A stretch of DNA of 51,089 bases from Acidithiobacillus_B sp049965315. GTDB taxonomy: Bacteria; Pseudomonadota; Gammaproteobacteria; Acidithiobacillales; Acidithiobacillaceae. Both the position numbers and the translations under genes were made by a program. The notes under the pieces are model-generated. The model had not been told where the DNA came from. It saw only the letters and a program-made list of their open reading frames with translations, and did no database searches. The DNA lies in contig NZ_JBMFWL010000010.1 of assembly GCF_049965315.1 (NCBI RefSeq), forward strand, positions 1 to 51,089, given 5' to 3'. This document shows positions 7,617-16,094 of the stretch, one piece after another. Each line of letters opens with the position of its first letter. The first letter of the stretch is position 1.

Positions 7617-8198
7617 ATGATCGCCCTCCTTGCGGGAAAGCTGCTGCGTCGCCGCCCGCCCTACTTGTGGCTGGACGTGCAGGGCGTGGGTTATGAACTG
7701 GAGCTGCCCCTGTCGAGCTTTTACCAGCTACCCCCGGACGGCACGGCGCTTTGCCTCTTTACCCACCTCACCATCCGCGAGGACGCCCATCTCCTCTACG
7801 GTTTCCTCTCGGAGGCCGAGCGCGACATGTTTCGCCTGCTGATCCGGGTCAACGGCATTGGCGGCAAGGTGGCCCTGGCCTGCCTCTCCGGGTTGTCCAC
7901 AGAGCGGCTGGGGCAGGCCGTGGCCGAAGGCAATGTGGCCATGCTCACGGGCATTCCCGGGATTGGCGCCAAGACGGCGCAGCGCCTGGTCGTGGAGTTG
8001 CGTGACAAGATGGGCGGACTGGCGCAGGCATTGTCCAGCACCCCCCCCGGCGGTGATCCGCGCCAGGAAGCCGTTGCCGCCCTCCTGACCTTGGGCTACA
8101 AACCCGCCCAGGCCAGCCAGGCCGTGGCCGGATTGGCCGATGGACTGGGCGTGGAAGACCTCATTCGTCAGGCCCTGCAGAGCCTATCCCGTGCCTAA
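7617..8198 (+). CDS. ruvA: Holliday junction DNA helicase subunit RuvA
   Basis: RuvA of 193 residues. It has the N-terminal OB domain (MIALLAGKLLRRRPPYLWLD), two helix-hairpin-helix motifs (VNGIGGKVALACLSGL and IPGIGAKTAQRLVVEL), and a C-terminal RuvB-binding domain (AVAALLTLGYKPAQASQAV). It recognises four-way junctions and loads RuvB. The start at 7617 matches the family N-terminus; the open frame upstream overlaps ruvC in another frame. Confidence 0.97.
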   Translation: MIALLAGKLLRRRPPYLWLDVQGVGYELELPLSSFYQLPPDGTALCLFTHLTIREDAHLLYGFLSEAERDMFRLLIRVNGIGGKVALACLSGLSTERLGQAVAEGNVAMLTGIPGIGAKTAQRLVVELRDKMGGLAQALSSTPPGGDPRQEAVAALLTLGYKPAQASQAVAGLADGLGVEDLIRQALQSLSRA

Positions 8199-8249
8199 GC
8201 CGCCCATTCCTGCCAAGGAACCACCCGCCAGCGCCATGGTCAGAGCAGC

Positions 8250-9278
8250 ATGATCGAAAGAGGCCCCCTGAACCCCCTGGAAACGTCGCCGGATGCCGTG
8301 GACCATGCCCTGCGTCCGCGCCGTCTGGCGGAGTACTTGGGGCAGCCGGTGCTGCGCGACAATCTGGGGCTTTACATCGAGGCCGCCCGCCGTCGCCAGG
8401 AGGCCCTGGACCACGTCCTGCTCTTTGGTCCGCCGGGGTTGGGCAAGACGACCTTGGCCCACATCATCGCCCATGAAATGGGTGGCGGACTCAAGGTGAC
8501 TTCCGGACCGGTGCTGGACAAGCCCGGCGACCTGGCCGCCATCCTCACCAACCTGCAGCCCCACGACGTGCTCTTCGTGGACGAAATCCACCGTCTGAGC
8601 CCGGTGGTAGAGGAGATACTCTACCCGGCCCTGGAGGACTACGAGCTGGACATCATGATCGGCGAAGGGCCCGCCGCCCGTTCCATCAAGATCAGTCTGC
8701 CGCCCTTTACCCTCATCGGTGCCACCACCCGTGCCGGACTGCTCACTTCGCCCCTGCGCGATCGCTTCGGGATCACCTTTCATCTGGAGTTCTACAGCGT
8801 CGAGGAACTCACCCAGATCGTCACCCGCTCCACCAAGATCCTCGGCACGCCCCACAGCCACGAGGGCGCCGTGGAAATTGCGCGGCGGGCGCGGGGGACG
8901 CCGCGCATTGCCAACCGCCTCCTGCGGCGGGTCCGCGACTATGCCCAAGTGCGCGCCGCCGGCCGTATCGACCAGTCCGTCGCCGAGGCGGCCTTGCAGC
9001 TCATGGAGGTGGACCGCCACGGCTTTGACGGCCAGGATCGCAAACTCCTGGGGGCAGTGATCGAACGCTTCGGCGGCGGCCCGGTGGGGGTGGAGAGCTT
9101 GGCCGCGGCCATCGGCGAGGAACGCGGCACCATCGAGGACGTCATCGAGCCCTTCCTCATCCAGCGCGGCTATCTGCTCCGCACCCCCCGCGGCCGCTGT
9201 GCCACGGAACAAACCTATCTGGCCCTGGGCCTCACCCCGCCGGCCCGCAGCGGAGCGCTCTTTGATGACCAGCCCTGA
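8250..9278 (+). CDS. ruvB: Holliday junction branch-migration ATPase RuvB
   Basis: RuvB of 342 residues, full length. The AAA+ core carries Walker A (GPPGLGKTTLA), Walker B (LFVDEIHRL), sensor 1 (LIGATTRAGLL) and the arginine finger region (PLRDRFGI). The C-terminal winged helix ends with RTPRGR. It drives branch migration as hexameric rings on RuvA-bound junctions. The last 14 nt overlap the start of ybgC, linking the recombination genes to the tol operon. Confidence 0.98.
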   Translation: MIERGPLNPLETSPDAVDHALRPRRLAEYLGQPVLRDNLGLYIEAARRRQEALDHVLLFGPPGLGKTTLAHIIAHEMGGGLKVTSGPVLDKPGDLAAILTNLQPHDVLFVDEIHRLSPVVEEILYPALEDYELDIMIGEGPAARSIKISLPPFTLIGATTRAGLLTSPLRDRFGITFHLEFYSVEELTQIVTRSTKILGTPHSHEGAVEIARRARGTPRIANRLLRRVRDYAQVRAAGRIDQSVAEAALQLMEVDRHGFDGQDRKLLGAVIERFGGGPVGVESLAAAIGEERGTIEDVIEPFLIQRGYLLRTPRGRCATEQTYLALGLTPPARSGALFDDQP

Positions 9279-9690
9279 GCAGCGCGGCAGCATCCACTCC
9301 GTCCGGGTCTATTATGAAGATACGGATCATGGCGGCGTGGTCTATCATGCCAACTATCTGCGCTTCATGGAGCGCGCACGGACGGAGATGCTGCGCGATT
9401 GCGGTTTTGAGCTGGACCGGCTGGAGCAGGACGACGGGGTCATTTTCGCCGTCCGTCGCGCCAACCTGGACTTCATCGCCCCCGCCCGCTTCAATGACCT
9501 GTTGCGGGTGGAAACGGAAATGATCGCCAAGGGTCCTGTCCGCATGACCTTCGCACAAAGGATTTACCATCGAGAGCGGCTGCTCTGCCGGGGCGAAGTG
9601 GAGGTGGTCTGTCTCGAAGCCAGCCGCTTCCGCCCCACCGCCATCCCGGCGCGCCTCGCCGCCGTCATTCCTGTCGCCCCACTGCCGTGA
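9265..9690 (+). CDS. ybgC: Tol-Pal-associated acyl-CoA thioesterase YbgC
   Basis: A hotdog-fold thioesterase of 141 residues. The active-site signature VYYEDTDHGGVVYHANYL is present; its Asp is the catalytic residue in 4-hydroxybenzoyl-CoA thioesterase relatives. YbgC hydrolyses acyl-CoA or acyl-ACP and is linked to phospholipid metabolism at the membrane. The start at 9265 is within ruvB; upstream in-frame codons belong to ruvB in another frame. tolQ follows 6 nt after the stop, the classical ybgC-tolQ order. Confidence 0.95.
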   Translation: MTSPEQRGSIHSVRVYYEDTDHGGVVYHANYLRFMERARTEMLRDCGFELDRLEQDDGVIFAVRRANLDFIAPARFNDLLRVETEMIAKGPVRMTFAQRIYHRERLLCRGEVEVVCLEASRFRPTAIPARLAAVIPVAPLP

Positions 9691-9696
9691 GACCCT

Positions 9697-10398
9697 ATGG
9701 ACCCTAACGCCGCCGTTGCCAGTACCCAAGCCCTTTCCCTCGCCCATCTCGTGCTCAACGCGAGCTGGGTGGTGCAATCCATCCTGATCATCCTGCTCCT
9801 CGCCTCCATTGCCTCCTGGACCATCATCTTCCAGAAATGGGCCATCTTCCGCTCCGCCTGGAAGGCCCTGGACCGTTTTGAACAACGCTTCTGGAGCGGC
9901 GGCGAAATGAGCCAGCTTTATCATCACGTATCGGGCAATCCGGCCCTGGAAGCCGGTGCCGGCAGCATTTTTTGCGCCGGCTATGAAGAATTCCAACGGC
10001 AACGCAGCAAGGCGCGCTCCGCCGACGCCCTGGATGCGGCCCGCCGCGCCATGCGGGTGGCCCGGATGCGGGAGGTGGAAAACCTGGAAACCAACCTCTC
10101 CTTCCTTGCCTCCGTGGCCTCGGTGAGCCCCTTCATCGGCCTCTTCGGCACGGTCTGGGGCATCATGACCGCCTTCACCAATATCGGCATCGCCCAGCAG
10201 GCCACCTTGGCCACGGTGGCGCCGCCGGTGGCCGAGGCCCTCATCGCCACCGCCGCCGGCCTCTTCGCCGCCATTCCCGCCGCCGTGGCCTACAACCGCT
10301 ATCTCCATGACGTGGACCGGCTCGACGCCCGTTACGAGGTCTTCATGGACGAATTCACCAACATCCTCCATCGCCAGATTCCGGAGGCGCAGGCATGA
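9697..10398 (+). CDS. tolQ: Tol-Pal system proton channel TolQ
   Basis: TolQ, 233 residues, MotA/ExbB family. One membrane segment is near the N-terminus (SILIILLLASIASWTII) and two more lie in the second half (FLASVASVSPFIGLFGTVWGI and the ATAAGLFAAIPAAVAYNRY region). With TolR it forms the inner-membrane motor that energises TolA during cell constriction. Its stop overlaps the tolR start by 4 nt (ATGA). Confidence 0.97.
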   Translation: MDPNAAVASTQALSLAHLVLNASWVVQSILIILLLASIASWTIIFQKWAIFRSAWKALDRFEQRFWSGGEMSQLYHHVSGNPALEAGAGSIFCAGYEEFQRQRSKARSADALDAARRAMRVARMREVENLETNLSFLASVASVSPFIGLFGTVWGIMTAFTNIGIAQQATLATVAPPVAEALIATAAGLFAAIPAAVAYNRYLHDVDRLDARYEVFMDEFTNILHRQIPEAQA

Positions 10399-10805
10399 GC
10401 CGACGGCGGCTGCTCGCGGAGATCAACGTCGTCCCCTACATCGACGTGAGTCTGGTGCTGCTGGTGATCTTCATGCTCTCGGCACCGCTCCTCACCCAGG
10501 GCGTCAACGTCAATCTGCCCAAGGGCGCGACCAAGCCGGTGTCGGACAAGACCCCGCCCATCCTCATCTCCGTGACCCGGCAAGGGCAGATTTCCCTGCA
10601 ATACCGGCAGACCCACAGCAAGGTGGACCTCAGCGGTCTGGCGGAGCAGGTCAAGGCCATTGCCGCTGCCAACCATGACCAGGTGCAGGTCCTGGTCGGG
10701 GGCGATACCCATGTGGATTACGGCAAGGTCATGGCCGTGATGGCGCGCCTGCAGCAGGCGGGCATTTCCCATGTGGGGTTGCTGACGCGGCCGGAGGGAC
10801 ATTGA
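10395..10805 (+). CDS. tolR: Tol-Pal system protein TolR
   Basis: TolR, 136 residues, ExbD family. A short cytoplasmic start (MSRRRLLAEINVVPYID) leads into a single membrane helix whose Asp (PYIDVSLVLLVIFML) is the conserved proton-path residue. The rest is the periplasmic ExbD/TolR domain. It couples proton flow through TolQ to TolA. The stop codon overlaps the tolA start by 4 nt. Confidence 0.96.
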   Translation: MSRRRLLAEINVVPYIDVSLVLLVIFMLSAPLLTQGVNVNLPKGATKPVSDKTPPILISVTRQGQISLQYRQTHSKVDLSGLAEQVKAIAAANHDQVQVLVGGDTHVDYGKVMAVMARLQQAGISHVGLLTRPEGH

Positions 10806-11791
10806 AGCAGAAGCGTCGCTGGCCCCTGATCCTGGCCATCACCCTCAACGGGGCGATTTTGATCGCCTTGTTCTGGAGTTTTCACGTCTATGTGCCCACC
10901 GCGAGCAACGCCCCGGTGCAGGCGGAACTGATCAGCGGCTCCGGTCCAAAAGCCACCCCTGCCCCTGCCCCTGCCCCTGCACCAAAAGCCATTCAAAAGC
11001 CAAGCCCACCGCGACCCAGCGCCGCCCAACAGGCCGCGGCGGCGGAAGCCAAGGCAACGGCCCGGAAGGCGGAAGAAAAAGCCCATCAAGAGGCCGCTGC
11101 CCGCGCCGCCGAAGAAAAAGCCGCAGCGGCCCAAGCCGCGAAGGAAAAGGCCGCCGCCTTGGCCCGAGCGGAGGCGAAGCAAAGCGCCATGGCCGCAAAA
11201 CAGCAAGCCGCTGCAGAGCAGGCCAAGGCCGAGCACGCCGCCCAGCAAAAAGCAGCCAGGCAGGCTGCCGCTGAAAAGGCGGCCGAGGCCAAGGCCGCTG
11301 CGGCAAAGGCGGCCGAAGTCAAAGCCGCCGCAGAAACCGCCCGCGCTGCCGCACTGAAAAAACAGATGGCCGAGCAAACGGCCAAGGCCGAAGAGGCGGC
11401 CCGCGCCAAGGCCCTGCAGCGACAGCTCAGCGAGGCCAAGGCCAAGGCCCAGGCCGAGGCCAACCTGGCAGCGGCGCGGGCGCAGCAGGCCGCGGAAAAT
11501 CAGCGCCTCATCGGTCTGTTCGCCCAAAAGATCCGTACCCAGGTCTACAACGCCTGGAATACCAATTTTTCTGCGGCCCTATCCTGCACGGTCCAGATGG
11601 AACTCAACCCCCAGGGACAGATTATCGGCCAGCCCAGGATCATTCGCTCCAGCGGCAATCCGCGCTTCGATCAAGCCGTGATTGCCGCCGTCCAGGCCGC
11701 CGCGCCCTTTGCACCGCCCATCGGCCTCTCCTATGACCTCTATAAAGAGGTCAATCTCAAATTCAACGCGGAGGAACTCAATCATGGTTAA
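10802..11791 (+). CDS. tolA: Cell envelope integrity protein TolA
   Basis: TolA, 329 residues. An N-terminal membrane helix (LILAITLNGAILIALFW) is followed by a proline-rich hinge of Ala-Pro repeats, a long Ala/Lys/Glu-rich helical domain spanning roughly residues 70-235, and a C-terminal TolA/TonB-like domain (residues about 236-329, with IRTQVYNAWNTNFSA). It spans the periplasm between TolQR and Pal/TolB. The start codon is TTG within the tolR stop (TTGA), so it depends on tolR translation. The Ala-Pro hinge is encoded by a GCCCCT tandem repeat near 10957-10981. Confidence 0.96.
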   Translation: MKQKRRWPLILAITLNGAILIALFWSFHVYVPTASNAPVQAELISGSGPKATPAPAPAPAPKAIQKPSPPRPSAAQQAAAAEAKATARKAEEKAHQEAAARAAEEKAAAAQAAKEKAAALARAEAKQSAMAAKQQAAAEQAKAEHAAQQKAARQAAAEKAAEAKAAAAKAAEVKAAAETARAAALKKQMAEQTAKAEEAARAKALQRQLSEAKAKAQAEANLAAARAQQAAENQRLIGLFAQKIRTQVYNAWNTNFSAALSCTVQMELNPQGQIIGQPRIIRSSGNPRFDQAVIAAVQAAAPFAPPIGLSYDLYKEVNLKFNAEELNHG

Positions 11792-13055
11792 ACGCCTCTG
11801 GTCCATCGGACTCTTTCTCCTCGCCTGGACCTTCGCCATATCCGCCCAGGCCGCCCTGACCGTGGAGATCACCAAGAGCGTGGCGACGGCCATCCCCATT
11901 GCCATCCCCTCCTTCGGCCCCGGTGTTCCCGGTCAGCCGGCGCTGGCCCAGGTGGTGCGTGATGACCTCGCCCGCAGTGGCCTCTTCCGCGTCCTCAGCC
12001 CGACGGGCTATCCGAGTGACCCCCGCGATCCCAGCGGCGTCCAGGCCCCGGCATGGGCCAATATCGGCGCCACCGGCCTGGCGGTGGGCTCAGTGGAACC
12101 CCTCAACGGCGGCTATGTGGTAAACGCCTATGTCTACAACGTCGCCACCGGGCAGCAACTGGCGGCCAAGCGGTACACCTGCTCCGCCGCCGAACTGCAC
12201 ATGACCGCCCATCATGTCGCCGACCTCATTTATCAGGCCTTTACCGGCAAGCCCGGGCCCTTTGCCGGACGCATCGCCTATGTCCGGCAAGTGGGCAATA
12301 TCTACGAACTGGTCGTGGCCGAGTCCGATGGCTGGAACCCCCACCCCATCGTCCATGGCACCATGCCGGTGTTCTCCCCCACCTGGTCGCCAGACAATCA
12401 TCGGCTGGCGTACGTGACCTATGAAAACGCCCGCGCCGTGATCTTCGTGCAGGATCTGGCCACCGGCAGCCGCCAGCGCATCGCCCCCGGCGGCGAGATC
12501 ACCAGCGCCCCGGCCTTTTCCCCCAATGGCGAAGACCTCGCCTATGCCCGCGCCTATGCCGGCAAGACCAATATCTATGTCGTCAATCTACGCACCGGCG
12601 CACGCCGTCAGCTCACCAACGGCGATTCCATCAACACCTCCCCCACCTGGTCGCCCGACGGTCGGCAGATCGTCTTTGTTTCCGACCGCGCCGGCGGCCC
12701 GCAGATCTACGCCATGAACGCCGACGGCGGCAATCTCCATCGCCTCAGCTATGATGGCAACTACAACGCCAGCCCCAGCTACTCCCCCACGGGCAATGCC
12801 ATCGCCTTCATTCACCGCACCGATGGCGTCTATGCCCTGGCCGTGATGAACCCCAGCGGGGGCGACATCCGCGTCCTCGACGCCCAGGGCAACTGCGACA
12901 GCCCGAGCTTCGCCGCCAATGGCGAAATGATCCTCTACGGCACCCATCGCGGCGGCCGCAAGGTCCTGGCCGAAGCGAGCCTGGACGGCAAGACCATGGA
13001 GATCCTGCGCACGACGGAAGGGCAGGACAACGAACCGGCCTGGTCCCATCATTGA
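11784..13055 (+). CDS. tolB: Tol-Pal system beta-propeller protein TolB
   Basis: TolB, 423 residues. It has a Sec signal peptide (LWSIGLFLLAWTFAISAQA, cleavage after AQA), an N-terminal domain with FGPGVPGQPALAQVVRDDLA, and a C-terminal six-bladed propeller with repeated WSPD-type motifs (PTWSPDNHRLAYVTY, PTWSPDGRQIVFVSD). It binds Pal in the periplasm. The ATG at 11784 has GAGGA about 8 nt upstream and overlaps tolA by 8 nt. Confidence 0.96.
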   Translation: MVKRLWSIGLFLLAWTFAISAQAALTVEITKSVATAIPIAIPSFGPGVPGQPALAQVVRDDLARSGLFRVLSPTGYPSDPRDPSGVQAPAWANIGATGLAVGSVEPLNGGYVVNAYVYNVATGQQLAAKRYTCSAAELHMTAHHVADLIYQAFTGKPGPFAGRIAYVRQVGNIYELVVAESDGWNPHPIVHGTMPVFSPTWSPDNHRLAYVTYENARAVIFVQDLATGSRQRIAPGGEITSAPAFSPNGEDLAYARAYAGKTNIYVVNLRTGARRQLTNGDSINTSPTWSPDGRQIVFVSDRAGGPQIYAMNADGGNLHRLSYDGNYNASPSYSPTGNAIAFIHRTDGVYALAVMNPSGGDIRVLDAQGNCDSPSFAANGEMILYGTHRGGRKVLAEASLDGKTMEILRTTEGQDNEPAWSHH

Positions 13056-13151
13056 TGCACCACGGGATATTTTCGCCGGACCGCAATTCCCCGTTGGCAT
13101 TTATGCGGGCCTGGGGCTACACTTTGGCAAATTTTTCTTTTGGAGCATTTT

Positions 13152-13739
13152 ATGCGTCATAGTATCTGGATGATCATCGCCGCCGCCGGCGCCCTCGCCC
13201 TTACCGGTTGCGCCCACAACGTCGGCAGCGGGGCGCCCGCAGCCGGCGCCGCCGGCCCCACCGCCATGACCAACTCCGCAGCCACCGAGGGCTATGCCGG
13301 TGCCGGCATCGGCGGTCAGAATCTCGGCAACAACGGCCCCATCGGCGGCTCCAGCAACGGTTTGACGGCGGCCGAACTCGCCGCCCTGCCCCAGCATCTG
13401 CGCGTCCACTTCCCCTTCAACAGCGACTCCCTCGATGCCACCGGCCAGCAGATCGCCACGCAAAATGCCGAGTTCATGGTGGCCCATCCCCACGTCAAGG
13501 TACGCCTGGAAGGCAACACCGATGATCGCGGCACCCAGGAATACAACCTTGCTCTGGGCGAACGGCGCGCCGAAGCCGTCAAGCAGTACCTCGAATCCCA
13601 GGGGGTGAGCACGGCGCGGATCAGCACCGTCAGCTTCGGCAAGGACAACCCCCTGTGCACCCAGAATGACGAAAGTTGCTGGGCCAAGAACCGCCGCGTG
13701 GATTTTGTCTATAGCGGCGGTTACAACGGCGGCCAATAA
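13152..13739 (+). CDS. pal: Peptidoglycan-associated lipoprotein Pal
   Basis: Pal, 195 residues. A lipoprotein signal ends in the lipobox LTGC, giving the lipidated cysteine near residue 21. A flexible Gly/Ala-rich linker follows, then an OmpA-like peptidoglycan-binding domain (VHFPFNSDSLDATG, VRLEGNTDDRGTQEYN, LGERRAEAVKQYL). It anchors the outer membrane to the cell wall and is the target of TolB. A 96-nt gap separates it from tolB, and GGAG lies 6-9 nt before the ATG. Confidence 0.96.
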   Translation: MRHSIWMIIAAAGALALTGCAHNVGSGAPAAGAAGPTAMTNSAATEGYAGAGIGGQNLGNNGPIGGSSNGLTAAELAALPQHLRVHFPFNSDSLDATGQQIATQNAEFMVAHPHVKVRLEGNTDDRGTQEYNLALGERRAEAVKQYLESQGVSTARISTVSFGKDNPLCTQNDESCWAKNRRVDFVYSGGYNGGQ

Positions 13740-13751
13740 GGAGACCACCCG

Positions 13752-14579
13752 ATGAACCGCTGGCGTGCATTGCCGCTCCTCGCGCTGCTCGGCCTCAGCC
13801 CCGTGGCTTTGGCCGAATCCACGGGCGAAAAGGTCATCCAGTTGCAGCAGCAGATGGCGGTCATGCAAGGCGAGCTCAACAGCCTCATCGCGGTTCAGCA
13901 AGCCAGCAAAGGCAGCCAGAGCGCGCTGGCGGACGTCCTCACGCGCACCCAACGCCTGGAACAGGAAGTCCGCCAGTTGCGCGGGGATCTGGAAACCCAG
14001 ACCCACCAACTGCAAATGGCCCAGAAGGCCTTGACCGACAAGGTCAACGCCCTGGCCGAACAACAGGCAGCCGCCGCCCCGGCGACCGCCGCCACGGCCA
14101 GCACCGCCAGCACCGCCCTTGCGGCGGCGGCCATCAGCCCCGCCGCCGCCCTCGCCAGCGCTGCCACCAGCACCAGCACATCTGCGGTGCAGGGCATGGG
14201 GCAAGCGGACTATCAGCGGGCCTTCGATCTCCTTCGTCAGGGCAAATACGGGACGGCCGTCACCGGCCTGCAGGATTTCATTCGCAAGTATCCCCAGAGC
14301 AGCCTCATGCCCGACGCCTATTACTGGCTGGGACAGGCCCAATACGTCCTGGGCCAGAACGATGCCGCCCTGCGCAGCCTCTATGCCGTCCAGGTGCGCT
14401 TCCCCCAGAGCAGCAAGGCTCCCGAAGCCATGTTGCGCATGGCCGAGATCTACCAGGCCATCGGCCAGGCGGACAAGGCCCGCTTCGTCCTCGACAAGAT
14501 CATCCAGCAATACGGCAGCACGCCCAGCGCGCAAAAGGCCGAGGCCGAACTGCAGGCCCTTCCCGCCGCCAAAAAGTAA
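13752..14579 (+). CDS. cpoB: Cell division coordinator CpoB (YbgF)
   Basis: CpoB, 275 residues. It has a signal peptide (LPLLALLGLSPVALA), an N-terminal coiled coil (VIQLQQQMAVMQGELNSL and onward), an Ala/Thr/Ser-rich linker at about residues 110-150, and C-terminal TPR repeats (YQRAFDLLRQGKYGTAVTGL, PDAYYWLGQAQYVLGQ). It coordinates peptidoglycan synthesis with outer-membrane constriction through PBP1B and Tol. It lies 12 nt after pal; its stop overlaps the queE start by one base. Confidence 0.93.
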   Translation: MNRWRALPLLALLGLSPVALAESTGEKVIQLQQQMAVMQGELNSLIAVQQASKGSQSALADVLTRTQRLEQEVRQLRGDLETQTHQLQMAQKALTDKVNALAEQQAAAAPATAATASTASTALAAAAISPAAALASAATSTSTSAVQGMGQADYQRAFDLLRQGKYGTAVTGLQDFIRKYPQSSLMPDAYYWLGQAQYVLGQNDAALRSLYAVQVRFPQSSKAPEAMLRMAEIYQAIGQADKARFVLDKIIQQYGSTPSAQKAEAELQALPAAKK

Positions 14580-15223
14580 TGGAAGAGCGGCTGCGCATCA
14601 ACGAGATCTTCCACAGCCTCCAGGGAGAGACGCGCAGTGTCGGGCGGCCGGCCACCTTTGTCCGCCTCACCGGTTGCCCGTTGCGCTGCCGGTATTGTGA
14701 TACGGCCTACGCCTTTCATGGGGGAGAATGGATGGAGCCGGCCGCCATTCACGAGCGCATCCGGGCCGAAGGGTCGCCGCTGGTGGTGGTAACGGGCGGC
14801 GAACCCCTGGCGCAGCGGGCGGTCCTCCCGTTCCTAAGCCGGCTCTGCGACGATGGTTACGAGGTCTTTCTGGAGACCAGCGGCGCCCTGCCGGTGGCGG
14901 ACGTCGATGGGCGGGTGGTCAAGGTCCTCGACCTCAAGACCCCCGATTCCGGCGAAGCCCCCCGCAATCTCTGGGAAAACATCGCCCACCTGTCTTCCCG
15001 GGATCAGCTCAAGTTTGTCCTCTGCAGCCGCGCAGACTACGACTGGGCCCGGGAAGTGCTGGAGCGGGAGCGCCTGGCCGGGCGTTGCGAAGTGCTGTTT
15101 TCACCCGCCCACGGGCAGTTGGCCCTACGCGATCTGGCCGAGTGGATCCTCGCCGATCGCCTCCCCGTTCGCCTGCAGGTCCAGTTGCACAAACTGATCT
15201 GGGGCGATGTGCCGGGTCACTGA
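14579..15223 (+). CDS. queE: 7-carboxy-7-deazaguanine synthase QueE
   Basis: A radical SAM enzyme of 214 residues. The cluster motif CPLRCRYC (CX3CX2C) follows the LQGE segment typical of QueE (FHSLQGETRSVG). It rearranges 6-carboxytetrahydropterin into 7-carboxy-7-deazaguanine in queuosine precursor synthesis. Further family features are VVTGGEPL and FLETSG. The start shares a base with the cpoB stop. The pal-cpoB-queE-queC-tRNA-Lys order is the same as in Pseudomonas. Confidence 0.96.
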   Translation: MEERLRINEIFHSLQGETRSVGRPATFVRLTGCPLRCRYCDTAYAFHGGEWMEPAAIHERIRAEGSPLVVVTGGEPLAQRAVLPFLSRLCDDGYEVFLETSGALPVADVDGRVVKVLDLKTPDSGEAPRNLWENIAHLSSRDQLKFVLCSRADYDWAREVLERERLAGRCEVLFSPAHGQLALRDLAEWILADRLPVRLQVQLHKLIWGDVPGH

Positions 15224-15224
15224 A

Positions 15225-15938
15225 ATGATGCACCCGGCCATTGTCCTCCTCTCCGGCGGCCTGGACTCCGCCACCTGCCTGGCCATCGCCCGACGCGACG
15301 GCTTTGCCTGTCATGCCCTGTCCTTTGATTATGGGCAAAGGCACAGCCAGGAGCTCCATTACGCCGCTTTGCTGGCCCGCGCCCTCGGCGCCGCCAGCCA
15401 TCGCATCCTCCCCATCAACCTGGCCGCCTTCGGCGGATCGGCCCTCACCGACAGCCGCCTTGCCGTTCCCGAAGGCGGCAGCAGCGGCATCCCCATCACC
15501 TATGTACCGGCGCGCAACACGGTCTTCCTTTCCCTGGCCCTGGCCCTGGCCGATGTCCTGCAAGCCCGGGATCTCTTCATTGGCGTGAACAGTCAGGACT
15601 ACAGCGGCTATCCCGATTGCCGTCCGGAGTTCATCCACGCCTTTTCCGCCCTCGCGCAAGTGGCCACCCGGCTGGGTGTCGGCGGTGGGGACCTGCGCAT
15701 CCATGCGCCCCTGCAGTTTCTCAACAAGGCCGAGATCATTACCCTCGGGGCCGGCCTGGGAGTGGATTACGCCCTCACCCGCTCCTGCTACCAGCTCGAC
15801 GCAGCCGGCCGCGCCTGCGGCGTCTGCGATAGCTGCCGACTGCGCCGGGAAGGCTTTGAAAAAGCGGGCATGGCCGATCCCACGCCCTATCAGGACGGCG
15901 TTTTACTTGACCACGCGCCGCCTGGTCCGGATAATTAG
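15225..15938 (+). CDS. queC: 7-cyano-7-deazaguanine synthase QueC
   Basis: QueC, about 237 residues. The N-terminal PP-loop (VLLSGGLDSATCL) binds ATP, and the C-terminal cysteines (CYQLDAAGRACGVCDSC) form the zinc site. It converts 7-carboxy-7-deazaguanine to preQ0 with ammonia and ATP. Either of two adjacent ATGs (15225 or 15228) or an upstream GTG at 15207 could start it; the ATGs match the family N-terminus best. queD and queF are not in the window. Confidence 0.95.
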   Translation: MMHPAIVLLSGGLDSATCLAIARRDGFACHALSFDYGQRHSQELHYAALLARALGAASHRILPINLAAFGGSALTDSRLAVPEGGSSGIPITYVPARNTVFLSLALALADVLQARDLFIGVNSQDYSGYPDCRPEFIHAFSALAQVATRLGVGGGDLRIHAPLQFLNKAEIITLGAGLGVDYALTRSCYQLDAAGRACGVCDSCRLRREGFEKAGMADPTPYQDGVLLDHAPPGPDN

Positions 15939-15984
15939 CTCCCTTGGAGTGGCCCCGCCCATTCGTCACATCCATTTTCCTCCC

Positions 15985-16060
15985 GGGGGTGTAGCTCAGT
16001 CGGTAGAGCAGCGGCCTTTTAAGCCGTGGGTCGAGGGTTCGAATCCCTCCGCTCCCACCA
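15985..16060 (+). tRNA. tRNA-Lys (anticodon TTT)
   Basis: A 76-nt tRNA with CCA encoded. The acceptor stem GGGGGTG pairs with CGCTCCC, including two G-T wobbles. D stem GCTC/GAGC, anticodon stem GCGGC/GCCGT with loop CTTTTAA (anticodon TTT), and T arm GAGGG-TTCGAAT-CCCTC are all present. It lies directly after queC. Confidence 0.97.
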
Positions 16061-16094
16061 TTTCCAGCAAAAAACCCTTGCGCAGCGTGAATCC

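Noticed and set aside
4772..7618. Very long minus-strand open frame (948 codons) opposite nadA-yebC-ruvC
   Set aside because: It is antisense to several well-supported genes, has no family resemblance, and arises from GC-rich third positions.
8908..8920. Short match to the RNA-element end (CCAACCGCC) inside ruvB
   Set aside because: It is coding sequence without the partner arm, T-run or conserved internal blocks.
11040..11480. Repetitive Ala/Lys-coding DNA as a possible repeat array or CRISPR
   Set aside because: It encodes the helical domain of TolA; no direct repeats with spacers are present.
16026..16094. Longer start of the GGDEF-EAL protein overlapping tRNA-Lys
   Set aside because: The first codons would lie inside the tRNA; the ATG at 16095 is the sensible start.
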